From positions 1 to 28,531 of the IMG/VR virus record IMGVR_UViG_3300010883_000302: a DNA stretch of 28,531 nucleotides; one strand, given 5' to 3'. The stretch comes from a virus. Below, piece by piece: positions 7,101 to 14,007 of the stretch (position 1 is its first letter; every line of letters begins with the position of its first letter). A program made the position numbers and the translations under genes. The notes beneath the pieces were generated by a model, which was given only the letters and a program-made list of their open reading frames with translations, did no database searches and was not told the origin of the DNA.

Positions 7101-8679
7101 ACTCAGCGATAAGCTGCTCCCCTGAAATCGTCATGTTTCCGAGAATCTCAACGTCTCGGAAAGTCGCTGTGCTTCCAGCCTCAGAAGCCGTGATGTTACC
7201 AGCAGCAGTCAGTGTAATCGTCTGAGCACTGTCAGGTCCGATCTGAACAGTACCAAGAAGGGCACTATCCTCATCGACCTTGAAGTCACCACGAGCCCGT
7301 GTCTGGATTCCTGCTGCTGCGAGGGCTACACCCTCGGCCACATCAAGACCACCTCGAACATTGGTCTGAACCTGGGTCGCTGCGAGGTCAACTTGACCTG
7401 CCACGTCCATCGTTGAGAGAGACGAGATGGCACCAGCGGTGTCTACCGCGAAGGCCGGGTTCTGGTCGTCTCCACCAATACGGAGCTTGGTATCGAACAC
7501 GACACCCCAGTTTTCTGGGTTGCCTATACCAGCGGCGGCACCAAGGACATGGAGGTCCTCGTTGATCAGAAGGTCCGAGCGGATCTCAACATCCTTGCCA
7601 GCGTTCTCAGAACCGAGCGTGATAGCACCGTCAGCCAGGAGAGCGGCTTTGAGCCATGCGTCCATTCCGACTTCGAGCTTACGAGCGAGCTTCAGACCAC
7701 GAGTAGACGTGATGTCATCAGCGTCCACCATAGCGAAACCATTGCCGTCAAACTGCGATGGGAAGGGCACAGAGAGCGCCATCTCACCCGTATTGGCGAT
7801 GTGGTTCGCGCCACCCTCGTTGGGGCGGACCTTCAGGGAGTAACCAGCCGAAAGCAGCCCGTCCGCGTTGACAGACTTAGAGGTAAAAACCTCACCGTCA
7901 GCCGCGACTGTGAACTCAGAAGTGTCACCAGTACCGATGCGAAGGTCGCCGTCAATACCGACAGCAGCATCGAACTCAGCGGCTGCTTCAGCGTTCAGGG
8001 GAGCCTTGAGACGAACTTCAGCAGCCGCCATCGAGTCGTCCTGGACAACCTGGAAGGCGTAAGCGTCTGCGGAGTCCTTACCAGCAGAGAGGTCCTGCGA
8101 GACAGCCGCCGTAGCGTTAGCCGCAAGATGTCCACCAGCCGTGACATCGACACTGAAGTCAGCAGCCCGCTCGACGAACAGGTCAGACTTGATGCGTACA
8201 TCAGCACCCGTCATGTCGTCGGCCTGGGTCACTACCAGCGCGTAGTTGTCCGTGGAGTCCTTACCAGAAGCGAAGAGTCCTTGGATGCGTCCACTGGACT
8301 CGGTCCACAAGGAGCCGTCGTTCAGGACCGAGAAGGTCGCAGCGCCGTCAGCGCCTACCAGAAGGTCGCCGCCAAGGGCTTTGAGGCTTCCGCCAGCCTT
8401 GAGGTCGCCCGTGTGGGAGAGTTCAGATGCGTCTGCGGAGAGACGATACGACTCTGCGGACTGGTCGTAAGAAACGAAGAGAGACTGCTTGAGCTGTGCG
8501 TCAGACTCAGCAGTGAGAATGCCCGAGACGTTGAGAACGTCCAGAGCTTGTAGGGGAGATGTGAGTTGAAAGTCGGCGAGTTGAAGCTGGAGAACATCAG
8601 TGGATGGCTCGTGGCCAACAACCTCGATCTCTCGACCAGAGTCAGTCCGACCGAAGATTTTAGTAAAAGTAGTAGACAT
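4198..8679 (-). CDS. Giant tail-fibre/appendage protein, 1493 aa
   Basis: The ATG at 8679 follows a strong AAGGAGG. From residue about 30 to 1200 the protein is built of many short Gly/Ala/Asp-rich units of the type 'GDLxVxGxxxLxG' (for example LDVAGDTVLQGFLEA, LTGDLDVNGNTGLYG), the hallmark of beta-helical or triple-stranded phage fibre shafts. Longer imperfect repeats also occur: AGKDSADAYAFQVVQDDSM is echoed by SGKDSTDNYALVVTQADDM, and DNA at 6503-6523 recurs at 6542-6562. Near residue 1200, DLGEAGTRFRDAFAQRVNTG matches the 'DLGs..KrFRdlY' element common just before fibre tips. The last about 250 residues form a distinct C-terminal domain ending VMVQITVGKHFHYKN. There is no S74 chaperone domain; one is encoded separately at 14873-15547. 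It probably contacts the host surface. Confidence 0.85.
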   Translation of the reverse strand: MSTTFTKIFGRTDSGREIEVVGHEPSTDVLQLQLADFQLTSPLQALDVLNVSGILTAESDAQLKQSLFVSYDQSAESYRLSADASELSHTGDLKAGGSLKALGGDLLVGADGAATFSVLNDGSLWTESSGRIQGLFASGKDSTDNYALVVTQADDMTGADVRIKSDLFVERAADFSVDVTAGGHLAANATAAVSQDLSAGKDSADAYAFQVVQDDSMAAAEVRLKAPLNAEAAAEFDAAVGIDGDLRIGTGDTSEFTVAADGEVFTSKSVNADGLLSAGYSLKVRPNEGGANHIANTGEMALSVPFPSQFDGNGFAMVDADDITSTRGLKLARKLEVGMDAWLKAALLADGAITLGSENAGKDVEIRSDLLINEDLHVLGAAAGIGNPENWGVVFDTKLRIGGDDQNPAFAVDTAGAISSLSTMDVAGQVDLAATQVQTNVRGGLDVAEGVALAAAGIQTRARGDFKVDEDSALLGTVQIGPDSAQTITLTAAGNITASEAGSTATFRDVEILGNMTISGEQLIAESETVQLSDSIIELLKDQDASDIKDSGLKSKYNDGASDKWRGAWFNVIGGDGLAAAEVEYIIASDVSEDSVGNMEAANASYTQLRAGKIIAMGDMVAESADFSASLEADGDAQFTETVADEYVLTASKNYDEQNQDYTPEVSLKGNLVVAASRDASGFLDVAGDTVLQGFLEAQKLISAKDGLTVTAGLAQLDAGLTVTAGDTLLQGSLTAELAAGFQAKVTIDKDAADEAALRVGDFSAVGDLLTETGADIVSARQITAGGMIRSWDAVQANGSLRGSYNATTDATNFEVLSTYDGGLGYNTATLRMDGASTFTGDMGVSGDATLGSPTNQEVVNGDASVKIGEGQSSNSIDADGHIGTRRGLKAQASAMVAWDSEAIDNGDGTFSGDYALKIAQPNYQGNTTGDNLFTYKGKTELTGDLDVNGNTGLYGNAGITGSLTVGGDSSLTAMGMQNVFKAEAGFDSGLNLYTPTVAIKGDVSLEAKDQSSGKLDVAGDANIGAVPQWALDTASLGIRSEKAIYAGGTSKLPFLEVSDEFKWGWDSPNNRYHLNCNGNYAAGTDDFSPQADLHGDMVISAGGRAVGILDVAGEVRARSQFYAGFEAGEGYGDGDVHATLDAGQLSLSAGIHAEGGFEINHGGVIHGRDDLSQGSDALQIPVDAADMWTNRTIKVLNADAQDLGEAGTRFRDAFAQRVNTGLLRLAVDEHDGSDAAVVEGSIFYENGKLRAKDGDRLFTLGESDITKFYEAEVTFQEEYTTPQTGAELELRYFHDNSGGDQDSVSTLTQVEFGLSISSEHIILNPMGPHTPMMRSINILDGSPDLEAGENIGQGELSSLREDGKVYRMDAQSDYMCYGQVVESEVQGPMSSTPQAMVMDGMQALIRVDLASVGGDYAAPNMPGRGTKMYISASEPGSLTTYDVISQVPGAYVTEIGQVMASFPWQEDDGNGNMVTVAVMVQITVGKHFHYKN

Positions 8680-9085
8680 AGCCTACCTCCTTATAGAGAA
8701 AATGGTTTGACGGAAGCTCACGACCATCGCGGCTTCCATGTCTTTGATTTGTTGATCTCTTTGGAGGTCAGAACGTGTTCAGCGGCGCAAGCGTCGCTCG
8801 GCCTCGTGGCCAGTCCTACGAATCCAACCTCATGTTGATGTAGCCAAACCAGCGGGGCGAGTTGGGTGGGAGCCTTGTCCTACCGTGTGCCCCTGGTCGG
8901 GTTTTTGACCCCAGAGGAGCCATCGAGATCGAGTTGAATCCTCGCATCTCCGGTGCCCCCCTGTATGGAGTCACCTATGGGGATTCGCTATCAAGGGACG
9001 ATTGGAAGGAAAAACACTTGGTCCGAAGCGATGGGGACAAGTTTTTTCAGCGTCCTCCAATAGAAGGTCGCGGGAGCCTGGTCTA
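8680..9085 (-). promoter_or_regulatory. 406-base gene-poor gap: structured leader of the fibre gene
   Basis: No convincing gene lies here. The stretch holds several short inverted repeats: GGAAGC/GCTTCC (8712-8717 with 8732-8737), GAAC/GTTC (8771-8780), GCGGCGCAAGCGTCGC (8782-8797) and GGCCTCGTGGCC (8800-8811). The strong fibre ribosome-binding site follows at about 8685-8692. A minus-strand open frame of 52 codons (GTG at 8974, stop at 8816-8818) ends SPRWFGYINMRLDS but has no good ribosome-binding site for the GTG. Its internal ATG at 8947 has only a weak GGGGGG eight bases upstream. I see no clear terminator and no clear -35/-10 pair, although a promoter for the fibre transcript would be expected here. 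Confidence 0.35.
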
Positions 9086-9418
9086 CTATTCAGAGGGCTC
9101 GGAGATGACGCCCTGAAGCTCTCGCAAGCGGGACGTGAGATACTGCTGAACGAACTGAGCTTTGCTCAGGTGCTCTCGAATCGTCTCCTGCTGGTCCTTG
9201 AGAGCAGCGTTTTCAGCAGCCTTGCGATTATTGATGTCGTTGACTGCATCAATGACACCCGCCTGCGCGAGTAGTTCTTGCTCCTCGCGGTGAAGGAGAG
9301 CCATCGCCTCCTGGTGCCGATGCCCCAGAGGTGTGAGGCCCGCTTGGAGTCTTTGAATATACGCCTGGAGGGTGTTCAGCTCTTCGAGGAGAACTGGAAT
9401 GTGGCTCTTGTCTGACAC
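9086..9418 (-). CDS. Coiled-coil hypothetical protein, 110 aa
   Basis: The start is GTG at 9418 after AGGAGGCCACC, nine bases beyond the stop of the DUF5659 gene. The whole protein is predicted helical from its heptad-like pattern: LLEELNTLQAYIQRLQAGL near the N-terminus, HRHQEAMALLHREEQELLAQ in the middle and QQETIREHLSKAQFVQQYL toward the end. There are no cysteines, membrane segments or signal peptide. Similar small coiled-coil proteins are frequent beside virion genes and could act as assembly or fibre chaperones, but none is specifically recognised. The stop at 9086-9088 is followed by the gap before the giant fibre. Confidence 0.75.
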   Translation of the reverse strand: MSDKSHIPVLLEELNTLQAYIQRLQAGLTPLGHRHQEAMALLHREEQELLAQAGVIDAVNDINNRKAAENAALKDQQETIREHLSKAQFVQQYLTSRLRELQGVISEPSE

Positions 9419-9427
9419 GGTGGCCTC

Positions 9428-9664
9428 CTACATGTGGGTAAGGGCCTTCATCGTGCGGATCTCATCGGCGTAGGTCAGAGCGGGAACATTGGCCTTGCGG
9501 TTGAAGTATTCGTTCTTCAGGTCGCGGATAGTAGGGCTGTGCTCAAACACGAAGAAGACACGACTTCCCTCACGGACAGTCTCGACCAGCGGCACACCAG
9601 CTACTCTCAGGTATGCTGCGTAATACAGGTCAGAGGTTCTGTACCTCTTTTCAGTCTCCTCCAT
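9428..9664 (-). CDS. DUF5659 family protein, 78 aa
   Basis: The protein matches the DUF5659 pattern from end to end: YRTSDLYYAAYLRVAGVPL (residues 7-25), EGSRVFFVFEHS in the middle, then LKNEYFNRKANVPALTYADE and IRTMKALTHM. Members are short, single-domain proteins of unknown function found widely in phages and mobile elements. The length is typical. The ATG at 9664 follows AGGAGGGATCA. It forms a coupled pair with the coiled-coil gene downstream (9-base gap). A strong hairpin (9699-9727) lies just upstream, between it and the 240-aa structural-type gene. Confidence 0.85.
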   Translation of the reverse strand: MEETEKRYRTSDLYYAAYLRVAGVPLVETVREGSRVFFVFEHSPTIRDLKNEYFNRKANVPALTYADEIRTMKALTHM

Positions 9665-9698
9665 TGATCCCTCCTATCCACGGACAGGCTTGAAGGTA

Positions 9699-9727
9699 GC
9701 CCCCGACCCCACAATGGGGCCGGGAGC
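9699..9727 (-). terminator. Strong GC-rich hairpin without T-run (weak terminator or processing site)
   Basis: On the minus-strand RNA, GCTCCCGGCCCCA (9727-9715) pairs with TGGGGTCGGGGGC (9711-9699) over 13 bp with two G-U wobbles and a 3-base loop. The plus-strand copy would have two A-C mismatches. It lies between the stop of the 240-aa gene (9761) and the start of DUF5659 (9664). No T-run follows, so it may only attenuate transcription or protect mRNA ends. Confidence 0.5.
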
Positions 9728-9760
9728 CGAAGCCGGAACCGGGTGTTTAGCTCAAAAACC

Positions 9761-10483
9761 CTAAAGGATAGAACCGTCGTCGCCGTAAACAACGAAGGCT
9801 GCCGCATCTGTTCCCGAGTAGGAGAACGTCGCAGCGGTGAACACCGAAAGCTGACCGTTCGCAAGCGACTCGGTCAGAGCCATGCTCGTAGTCACGTTGG
9901 ACTGGGCACGCTGGCTGGCGGTGGTGAACGCACCAGCAGCCGCACTCTTGGCTCCGCCGATGGCCGCAACCTCAGACTCAGCCGCGACGGTGTAAACCTG
10001 ACCCGCCAGAACCTGAAGAAGACCCGCTTCGAAATCTACGTTCAAAGCAATCGTGGCAGCCACGGTGATACCAGTGTCGCCAGCGCCAGCGGCGATGAGG
10101 GCGTCGATAGCAGCAGTGGTAAACGCACCACCGTTAGTCCGCATCTCGGCCAGCATCTCGTCAGCCAGGATGATGGCGTTTGCTGCGCTGAGCGCAGTAC
10201 CGTCACCACCGTCAACGCAGTTGTCGAGCAGGAAGGCCGCAAGGCCCGCATACTCGGCACTTGTGATGGTAGAGCCATCACCTGGATCCTCAGTGGCTAC
10301 GGCTTCAGTCGTAGCTGCTGCGGGGATAAAGGGGCTTTCCGCCGTGGAGCGATCCACGTTGTCGGCGTCGGCTCCGAGTTTAGGCATGGGCTTCCCTGCG
10401 ACAGGGAGCAAGTCCCCAACGTAAAGGGTGCCCTGAGCAAGGGCATCGCCCATGTCAGTTCGTCGTACACAGATGTAAGGCAT
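9761..10483 (-). CDS. Ala/Thr-rich structural-type protein, 240 aa
   Basis: The ATG at 10483 follows AAGGAG. The N-terminus MPYICVRRTDMGDALAQGTLYVGDL precedes a short Pro/Ala linker. From residue about 70 the protein alternates Ala-rich helical and Thr-rich segments (AEYAGLAAFLLDNCVDGGDG, ANAIILADEMLAEMRTN, TTAAIDALIAAGAGDTG). The C-terminal part is beta-like (QLSVFTAATFSYSGTDAAAFV). The composition, strong translation signal and the promoter-like motif upstream (10554-10572) suggest an abundant virion component, but I recognise no family. It could be a head decoration, tail or fibre-associated protein. Confidence 0.7.
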   Translation of the reverse strand: MPYICVRRTDMGDALAQGTLYVGDLLPVAGKPMPKLGADADNVDRSTAESPFIPAAATTEAVATEDPGDGSTITSAEYAGLAAFLLDNCVDGGDGTALSAANAIILADEMLAEMRTNGGAFTTAAIDALIAAGAGDTGITVAATIALNVDFEAGLLQVLAGQVYTVAAESEVAAIGGAKSAAAGAFTTASQRAQSNVTTSMALTESLANGQLSVFTAATFSYSGTDAAAFVVYGDDGSIL

Positions 10484-10553
10484 CGTCTTCTCTCCTTAGA
10501 GTTTCATTGGACCAACCAACACGGCAGGCCCGGCTTCCTTCGCATGAGCGAAT

Positions 10554-10572
10554 CTATAAACAACCTACCGTC
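10554..10572 (-). promoter_or_regulatory. Promoter-like motif, copy 1
   Basis: The minus strand reads GACGGTAGGTTGTTTATAG, which matches the copy at 19908-19926 at 18 of 19 positions. It sits six bases after the stop of the 247-aa gene and 70 bases upstream of the 240-aa gene. A small hairpin (TTCGC TCAT GCGAA, 10552-10539) follows at once. It is a candidate phage late promoter. The opposite strand reads CTATAAACAACC, so the direction is not certain. Confidence 0.5.
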
Positions 10573-10577
10573 AGGAC

Positions 10578-11321
10578 CTACGGTCCATTCTGAAGGGAAA
10601 TGACCATTGAAAACGCGACGTTGTTACCAGCACCGCTAATCAGAACTTCGGACATATTGGCATCGTAAAACGCCAGAGCGTCGGCGGCAGGCACCACAGC
10701 CATTGGATGGCCGACCCCGAAAGAGACGTGCAGCGGGTTCGCAGCGTCCAGGTTCACGAGGATGAACCCTGAGCTGTGAAGAGGTAGGTGAAAGTGCATC
10801 GCCTGCTCGGGAGCTTTCTCGCCCGCAGTAGACGCTGTATCTGGAGCGGTGCCCGCAAGCGTAAGCAAGGGCCGAGCTACTGTGAGGCTCGACTGAGGCA
10901 TGATGATGTTGATGGGGCCGTCATCGACCCAGCCGTCCGCTGCGTCCAGGAACCTCTGCACGCGCATGAAGAGAACATCGTTATCTTCAGGAACCTCTTG
11001 AAGCAGTGCGTCCGTCGGGTCGAAGAAATCCATCGGGTCCCACACGAAACGAGTCACCCGTCGATCACGACCAGACCCATGAGGGATGTCCACCGCGTGA
11101 TGCTTCCTGGTCCGAAGGGAACCACTGGTGAAGTACCCCCCAGAGGTCACGTCGAACATCTCGCTTCCACCTGCGCCACCGACACCATTGGTGCTGCCAT
11201 AGGAATCATTCAGCGTAGATGCTGCGGTGATCCGATACTGGGAAGTCCCCTTCTCAAGGGGAATGGTTGCGTCGATATGGTTCGGGAGTCGCTCCCGGAT
11301 ACTGGCAATAATGCCTCTCAT
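10578..11321 (-). CDS. Virion-type structural protein, 247 aa
   Basis: The ATG overlaps the stop of the FmdB-like gene (ATGA) and has AGGAGGTACAGC in front of it, so translation is coupled. The protein starts with a basic helix (MRGIIASIRERLPNHIDATI). It continues with a Gly/Ser-rich stretch (YGSTNGVGGAGGSEMFDV) and a long beta-type body that includes RRVTRFVWDPMDFFDPTD, MHFHLPLHSSGFILVNLDA and FGVGHPMAVVPAADALAFYD. No enzyme motif, signal peptide or membrane segment is visible. I do not recognise the family. Its place at the end of the tail/Ig-protein run suggests a baseplate, tail or fibre-attachment role. Confidence 0.7.
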   Translation of the reverse strand: MRGIIASIRERLPNHIDATIPLEKGTSQYRITAASTLNDSYGSTNGVGGAGGSEMFDVTSGGYFTSGSLRTRKHHAVDIPHGSGRDRRVTRFVWDPMDFFDPTDALLQEVPEDNDVLFMRVQRFLDAADGWVDDGPINIIMPQSSLTVARPLLTLAGTAPDTASTAGEKAPEQAMHFHLPLHSSGFILVNLDAANPLHVSFGVGHPMAVVPAADALAFYDANMSEVLISGAGNNVAFSMVISLQNGP

Positions 11322-11713
11322 GCTGTACCTCCTGCGGACTTCTCCTTACGGACGTGCGCTTCATAACTCGATGTGTCTTTGCCCTTGCTCCCGGCGAGCT
11401 TCTGAGCCTCTGCCCAGGAACCTGTCTGCTCTCCCTCTACATTGGGTGCCAAGGTGGCCACGGGGGCGTCGTGCTTCATCGCTGTCGTCCTCTGATCGAG
11501 GTGACGGTTCTTGGCAGCCATCTGGCTCTTGATGCGGTTGTTCTTGCCCGCCCAGCCGTCGCCCTTGAGTACGAAGCTCGTCATGCTTATCTGCTTAGCC
11601 GTCTGCGTCGAGCTACACTCGGGGCAGCTCTGTGGCTCATCGTAGTTCGAGATAGCCAGCCTCTTCTCAAAGGCTGAGCTACACGCCCCACACTGGTACT
11701 CATATACAGGCAT
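11318..11713 (-). CDS. FmdB-type zinc-ribbon protein, 131 aa
   Basis: The N-terminus MPVYEYQCGAC...CPEC is the classic FmdB-type single zinc ribbon, with C8, C11, C30 and C33 as the likely ligands. After it come FVLKGDGWAGKNNRIKSQM and a basic segment (KNRHLDQRTTAMKHDAP), then LAPNVEGEQTGSWAEAQKLA and an alanine- and lysine-rich end. The tail resembles phage versions of this family that carry a 'SWAEAQKLA..KGKDTSSYE' segment. FmdB proteins are usually called putative regulators, but the phage members are uncharacterised. The start abuts the SWIM gene stop (TAAATG), with GGAGTGGAG as the ribosome-binding site inside it. The stop overlaps the next start (ATGA). Confidence 0.85.
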   Translation of the reverse strand: MPVYEYQCGACSSAFEKRLAISNYDEPQSCPECSSTQTAKQISMTSFVLKGDGWAGKNNRIKSQMAAKNRHLDQRTTAMKHDAPVATLAPNVEGEQTGSWAEAQKLAGSKGKDTSSYEAHVRKEKSAGGTA

Positions 11714-13540
11714 TTAGGCTCCACTCCTTGCAAGATACCGCTCGGTCACCCTACCCACAGAAGGAAACAATAGGCCCACAAGCGCATCCATTGCTGCCGT
11801 CTTGGACCGCCTCAAACGACGCTGCTCATCGAGTTCCTTGGAACGGGTGATGGCCCGCTGCACTTCCTTGCGGCTCCTGAACGAATAGTCTTCTGCCTTC
11901 CTGAGTACCGCCAGGACGTGCTTACAGGCCAGGTGCTGTCCACCTGGGTCTCTGATGTCAGGACTCGACGCTGTGCCCCTGGGACGCCCGTATAGGTAGC
12001 CTCCGGCCTTGGCCCAATGCTCTGGGCCTTGCCATTGCCAGAAGTTGCAATCGCAGGAGATGCGAACGTCCGCCTTGGAGAGCGTCTTGTTGTTCCCCTT
12101 GCGAACGGCCTGGAGTCGAACTCGATGTGTGTTCTCTCCGCCAGAGACGTTGAACAACCACATGGCACTCTTTGGGACCACCCGGTTCATCTTGACGGTC
12201 AGGGTCATGGCCTTGGAGTGGACGTTGGGTCCGGTGCCTGACAGGATCTCAGCCATCTTCATGGCTACGATCTGACGGTTCGCCGTGCGGCCTGCGAAGC
12301 CTTGGCCTCGGGGGATAACTTTGGCAGAACCTGGTGCCCCTGGACGGTCTCTGTCTACTGGCATCCCATGTGCTGGAGTTGGGTTCTCGCGCTCGTCCTT
12401 GATGGGACCCATCCAAGAGGGAAGCCCCTCGTAGTCGTTCTTTGTCGCGTCATCTCCGTCAGGCACACCTCTGGGCTCACGACTGTCGTCGCTCCGTTGC
12501 GGGTTCCAGACCTGCTTGCGGTAGAACTCGGCTACGCGCTCTGGTGAAGGCTCTTCCATCTCGTCTTGTTCCGTTGCATCGGACAAGTATCGAGAAGCGA
12601 CCCCCTCAGGGTCCGGCTCGTACTCGAAGACCTCGTCCAGCATATCGAAGAAGTAGTTGAGGTCTTCCTCATCCAAGAAGGACGTACAAGCAATGAACTC
12701 ACCCAGGTCAAGGGTTTCCCTCCCGTCACCTGTATCAAAGGTCACCATGTCTGTGTCGTCGTCAAAACCACAGACCTGTCCGAAGGACCCCCCTTCTTCT
12801 CCAGGTGCGTCAGGAGGGTCGATGTAGATGGGCATTGGTGGGAAGTCGGTGGTTTCCGCAGTTCGTTTGAAAGGCGTGCGTTTTTTGTCGTTCCTCCAGT
12901 CCTTGGTCCTCTTTGCCGGAACGAGATACCCGCCGCCTGGACGCCGCATGTACTTCTCTGGGTACTTGTTACGGAACTTCTGGTCGCGCTTGAACCACCC
13001 TCGGTTCTTGACCCGTTTGTACCGCCTCCTTGCCTTCGCCTTGAGCTTCCCCCGATTCTTTTTGTAATCCTTGTAGTGGTAGAGCTTAGCCCTGGACTTT
13101 TGCCTACGCTGTCGATGACCTGCGGCAGGAACAGGTCTCTTCATTCCAGCTTCGAGTTCCTCGTCGCCTTCGCGGTCCATTGTGCGTCGCCGGAACTGGC
13201 CCTTGGGTTGGTCGATGGGTCCGGGGCTGTACTGGTCCCCCGGCAGACTCCTCGTGCGGACCTTATCCTTGTGGAGGTTCCCAGAGGGGCTGGAGTTCGA
13301 CGGACCAGGGGCATTGACTACGGGCTGAGAGGGTCTCTGAATCTCGTGGTCCTGGCCGTCGCTCTGAGGTAGGGCTCGCTCTCTTCTGCGGGTGGCTCCA
13401 GGATCCTGCGCCCCGCCGTCCTGTTGGACAGGGTCATAGCCTCCAGGGTCCCTGGGAATGCCTTTGGCATTTGCCTCGTCTCGGTAAGTGGTGACTCCTG
13501 GGAGACTATCCCGAGAACGGTATCCCTTGCGCCTTGACAT
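11714..13540 (-). CDS. SWIM zinc-finger protein with a long basic N-terminal region, 608 aa
   Basis: The C-terminal part contains a SWIM-type zinc finger: C496-x-C498 (VRISCDCNFWQWQG) and, 40 residues later, C539-x-H541 (HLACKHVLAVL), with GYLYGRPRGTASSPDIRDP in between as in other phage members. SWIM fingers bind nucleic acid or protein. Residues 1-130 are polar and disordered. Residues about 140-230 are strongly basic (RAKLYHYKDYKKNRGKLKAK, RRRYKRVKNRGWFKRD). A small acidic beta-type domain follows (FGQVCGFDDDTDMVTFDTGD) and then an acidic helix (DEEDLNYFFDMLDEVFEYEP). The ATG overlaps the upstream stop (TGATG). It may be a virion-internal, DNA-associated protein; the role is inference. Confidence 0.8.
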   Translation of the reverse strand: MSRRKGYRSRDSLPGVTTYRDEANAKGIPRDPGGYDPVQQDGGAQDPGATRRRERALPQSDGQDHEIQRPSQPVVNAPGPSNSSPSGNLHKDKVRTRSLPGDQYSPGPIDQPKGQFRRRTMDREGDEELEAGMKRPVPAAGHRQRRQKSRAKLYHYKDYKKNRGKLKAKARRRYKRVKNRGWFKRDQKFRNKYPEKYMRRPGGGYLVPAKRTKDWRNDKKRTPFKRTAETTDFPPMPIYIDPPDAPGEEGGSFGQVCGFDDDTDMVTFDTGDGRETLDLGEFIACTSFLDEEDLNYFFDMLDEVFEYEPDPEGVASRYLSDATEQDEMEEPSPERVAEFYRKQVWNPQRSDDSREPRGVPDGDDATKNDYEGLPSWMGPIKDERENPTPAHGMPVDRDRPGAPGSAKVIPRGQGFAGRTANRQIVAMKMAEILSGTGPNVHSKAMTLTVKMNRVVPKSAMWLFNVSGGENTHRVRLQAVRKGNNKTLSKADVRISCDCNFWQWQGPEHWAKAGGYLYGRPRGTASSPDIRDPGGQHLACKHVLAVLRKAEDYSFRSRKEVQRAITRSKELDEQRRLRRSKTAAMDALVGLLFPSVGRVTERYLARSGA

Positions 13541-13974
13541 CAGGTTCCCTGAAGACGTGCATACCGCGCTACTACCCTCTTAGGGTCAGGCTCATCCGAT
13601 GAACGAGAGAGACCAGGGGAGAAGCCCAGCGAGGACTTCACGGCTTCCTCTACCTTGGTGCGATCTTCAATAGGGATACGCCCTCGAAGGAAGTCCTGTC
13701 CCATCTTCGAGAGTGCATAGCTGGTACAATCAAGAACACGCTCAAGCTCGTCCAGGCGGGAGGGCAACCCTATGATGATGTCACCACCGAGTTGGTAGAC
13801 CTTCTCCTTCTCCTTGGCGCTCTCGACAAGGGTCTGGGCACGGTCTACCAGATGCCGAATACGGTGTGTATGCACACGAGCCTCGGCAACACCCTCGGTT
13901 AGGAGCGCCCAAGCTGCTTGACTGCTGGCCGACTTGTTCTTCAACACTCCCTCCATCCGGGCGTAGTTATCCAC
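13540..13974 (-). CDS. Helical/coiled-coil hypothetical protein, 144 aa
   Basis: The protein is almost wholly helical: residues 20-60 (AWALLTEGVAEARVHTHRIR, HLVDRAQTLVESAKEKEKV), then LPSRLDELERVLDCTSYALS, and a polar C-terminus with SSLGFSPGLSRSSDEPDPKR. There is no recognised domain. The chosen start is GTG at 13974 with a nearby GGGGTAG. An ATG six codons later has no visible site, so the exact start is uncertain. A partial copy of the promoter-like motif (GACGGTAG) lies upstream at about 14000-14007, directly after the preceding stop. The stop overlaps the SWIM gene start, so the two are translated together. Confidence 0.65.
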   Translation of the reverse strand: MDNYARMEGVLKNKSASSQAAWALLTEGVAEARVHTHRIRHLVDRAQTLVESAKEKEKVYQLGGDIIIGLPSRLDELERVLDCTSYALSKMGQDFLRGRIPIEDRTKVEEAVKSSLGFSPGLSRSSDEPDPKRVVARYARLQGT

Positions 13975-14007
13975 CTACCCCGTACAGGAGATAGAAGAGC
14001 TACCGTC

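Noticed and set aside
4198-8679. Many long plus-strand open frames inside the fibre gene (for example 7549-8553)
   Set aside because: They are antisense shadows of the repetitive, Gly/Ala/Asp-rich fibre gene. They lack ribosome-binding sites and read as Arg/Ser/Val-rich strings without domains.
8816-8974. 52-codon minus-strand frame (GTG start) in the gap before the fibre
   Set aside because: No adequate ribosome-binding site and no recognised family. It is described within the gap entry rather than called as a gene.
8862-9116. 84-aa plus-strand frame in the same gap
   Set aside because: No ribosome-binding site, wrong strand for the block, and it overlaps the end of the coiled-coil gene.
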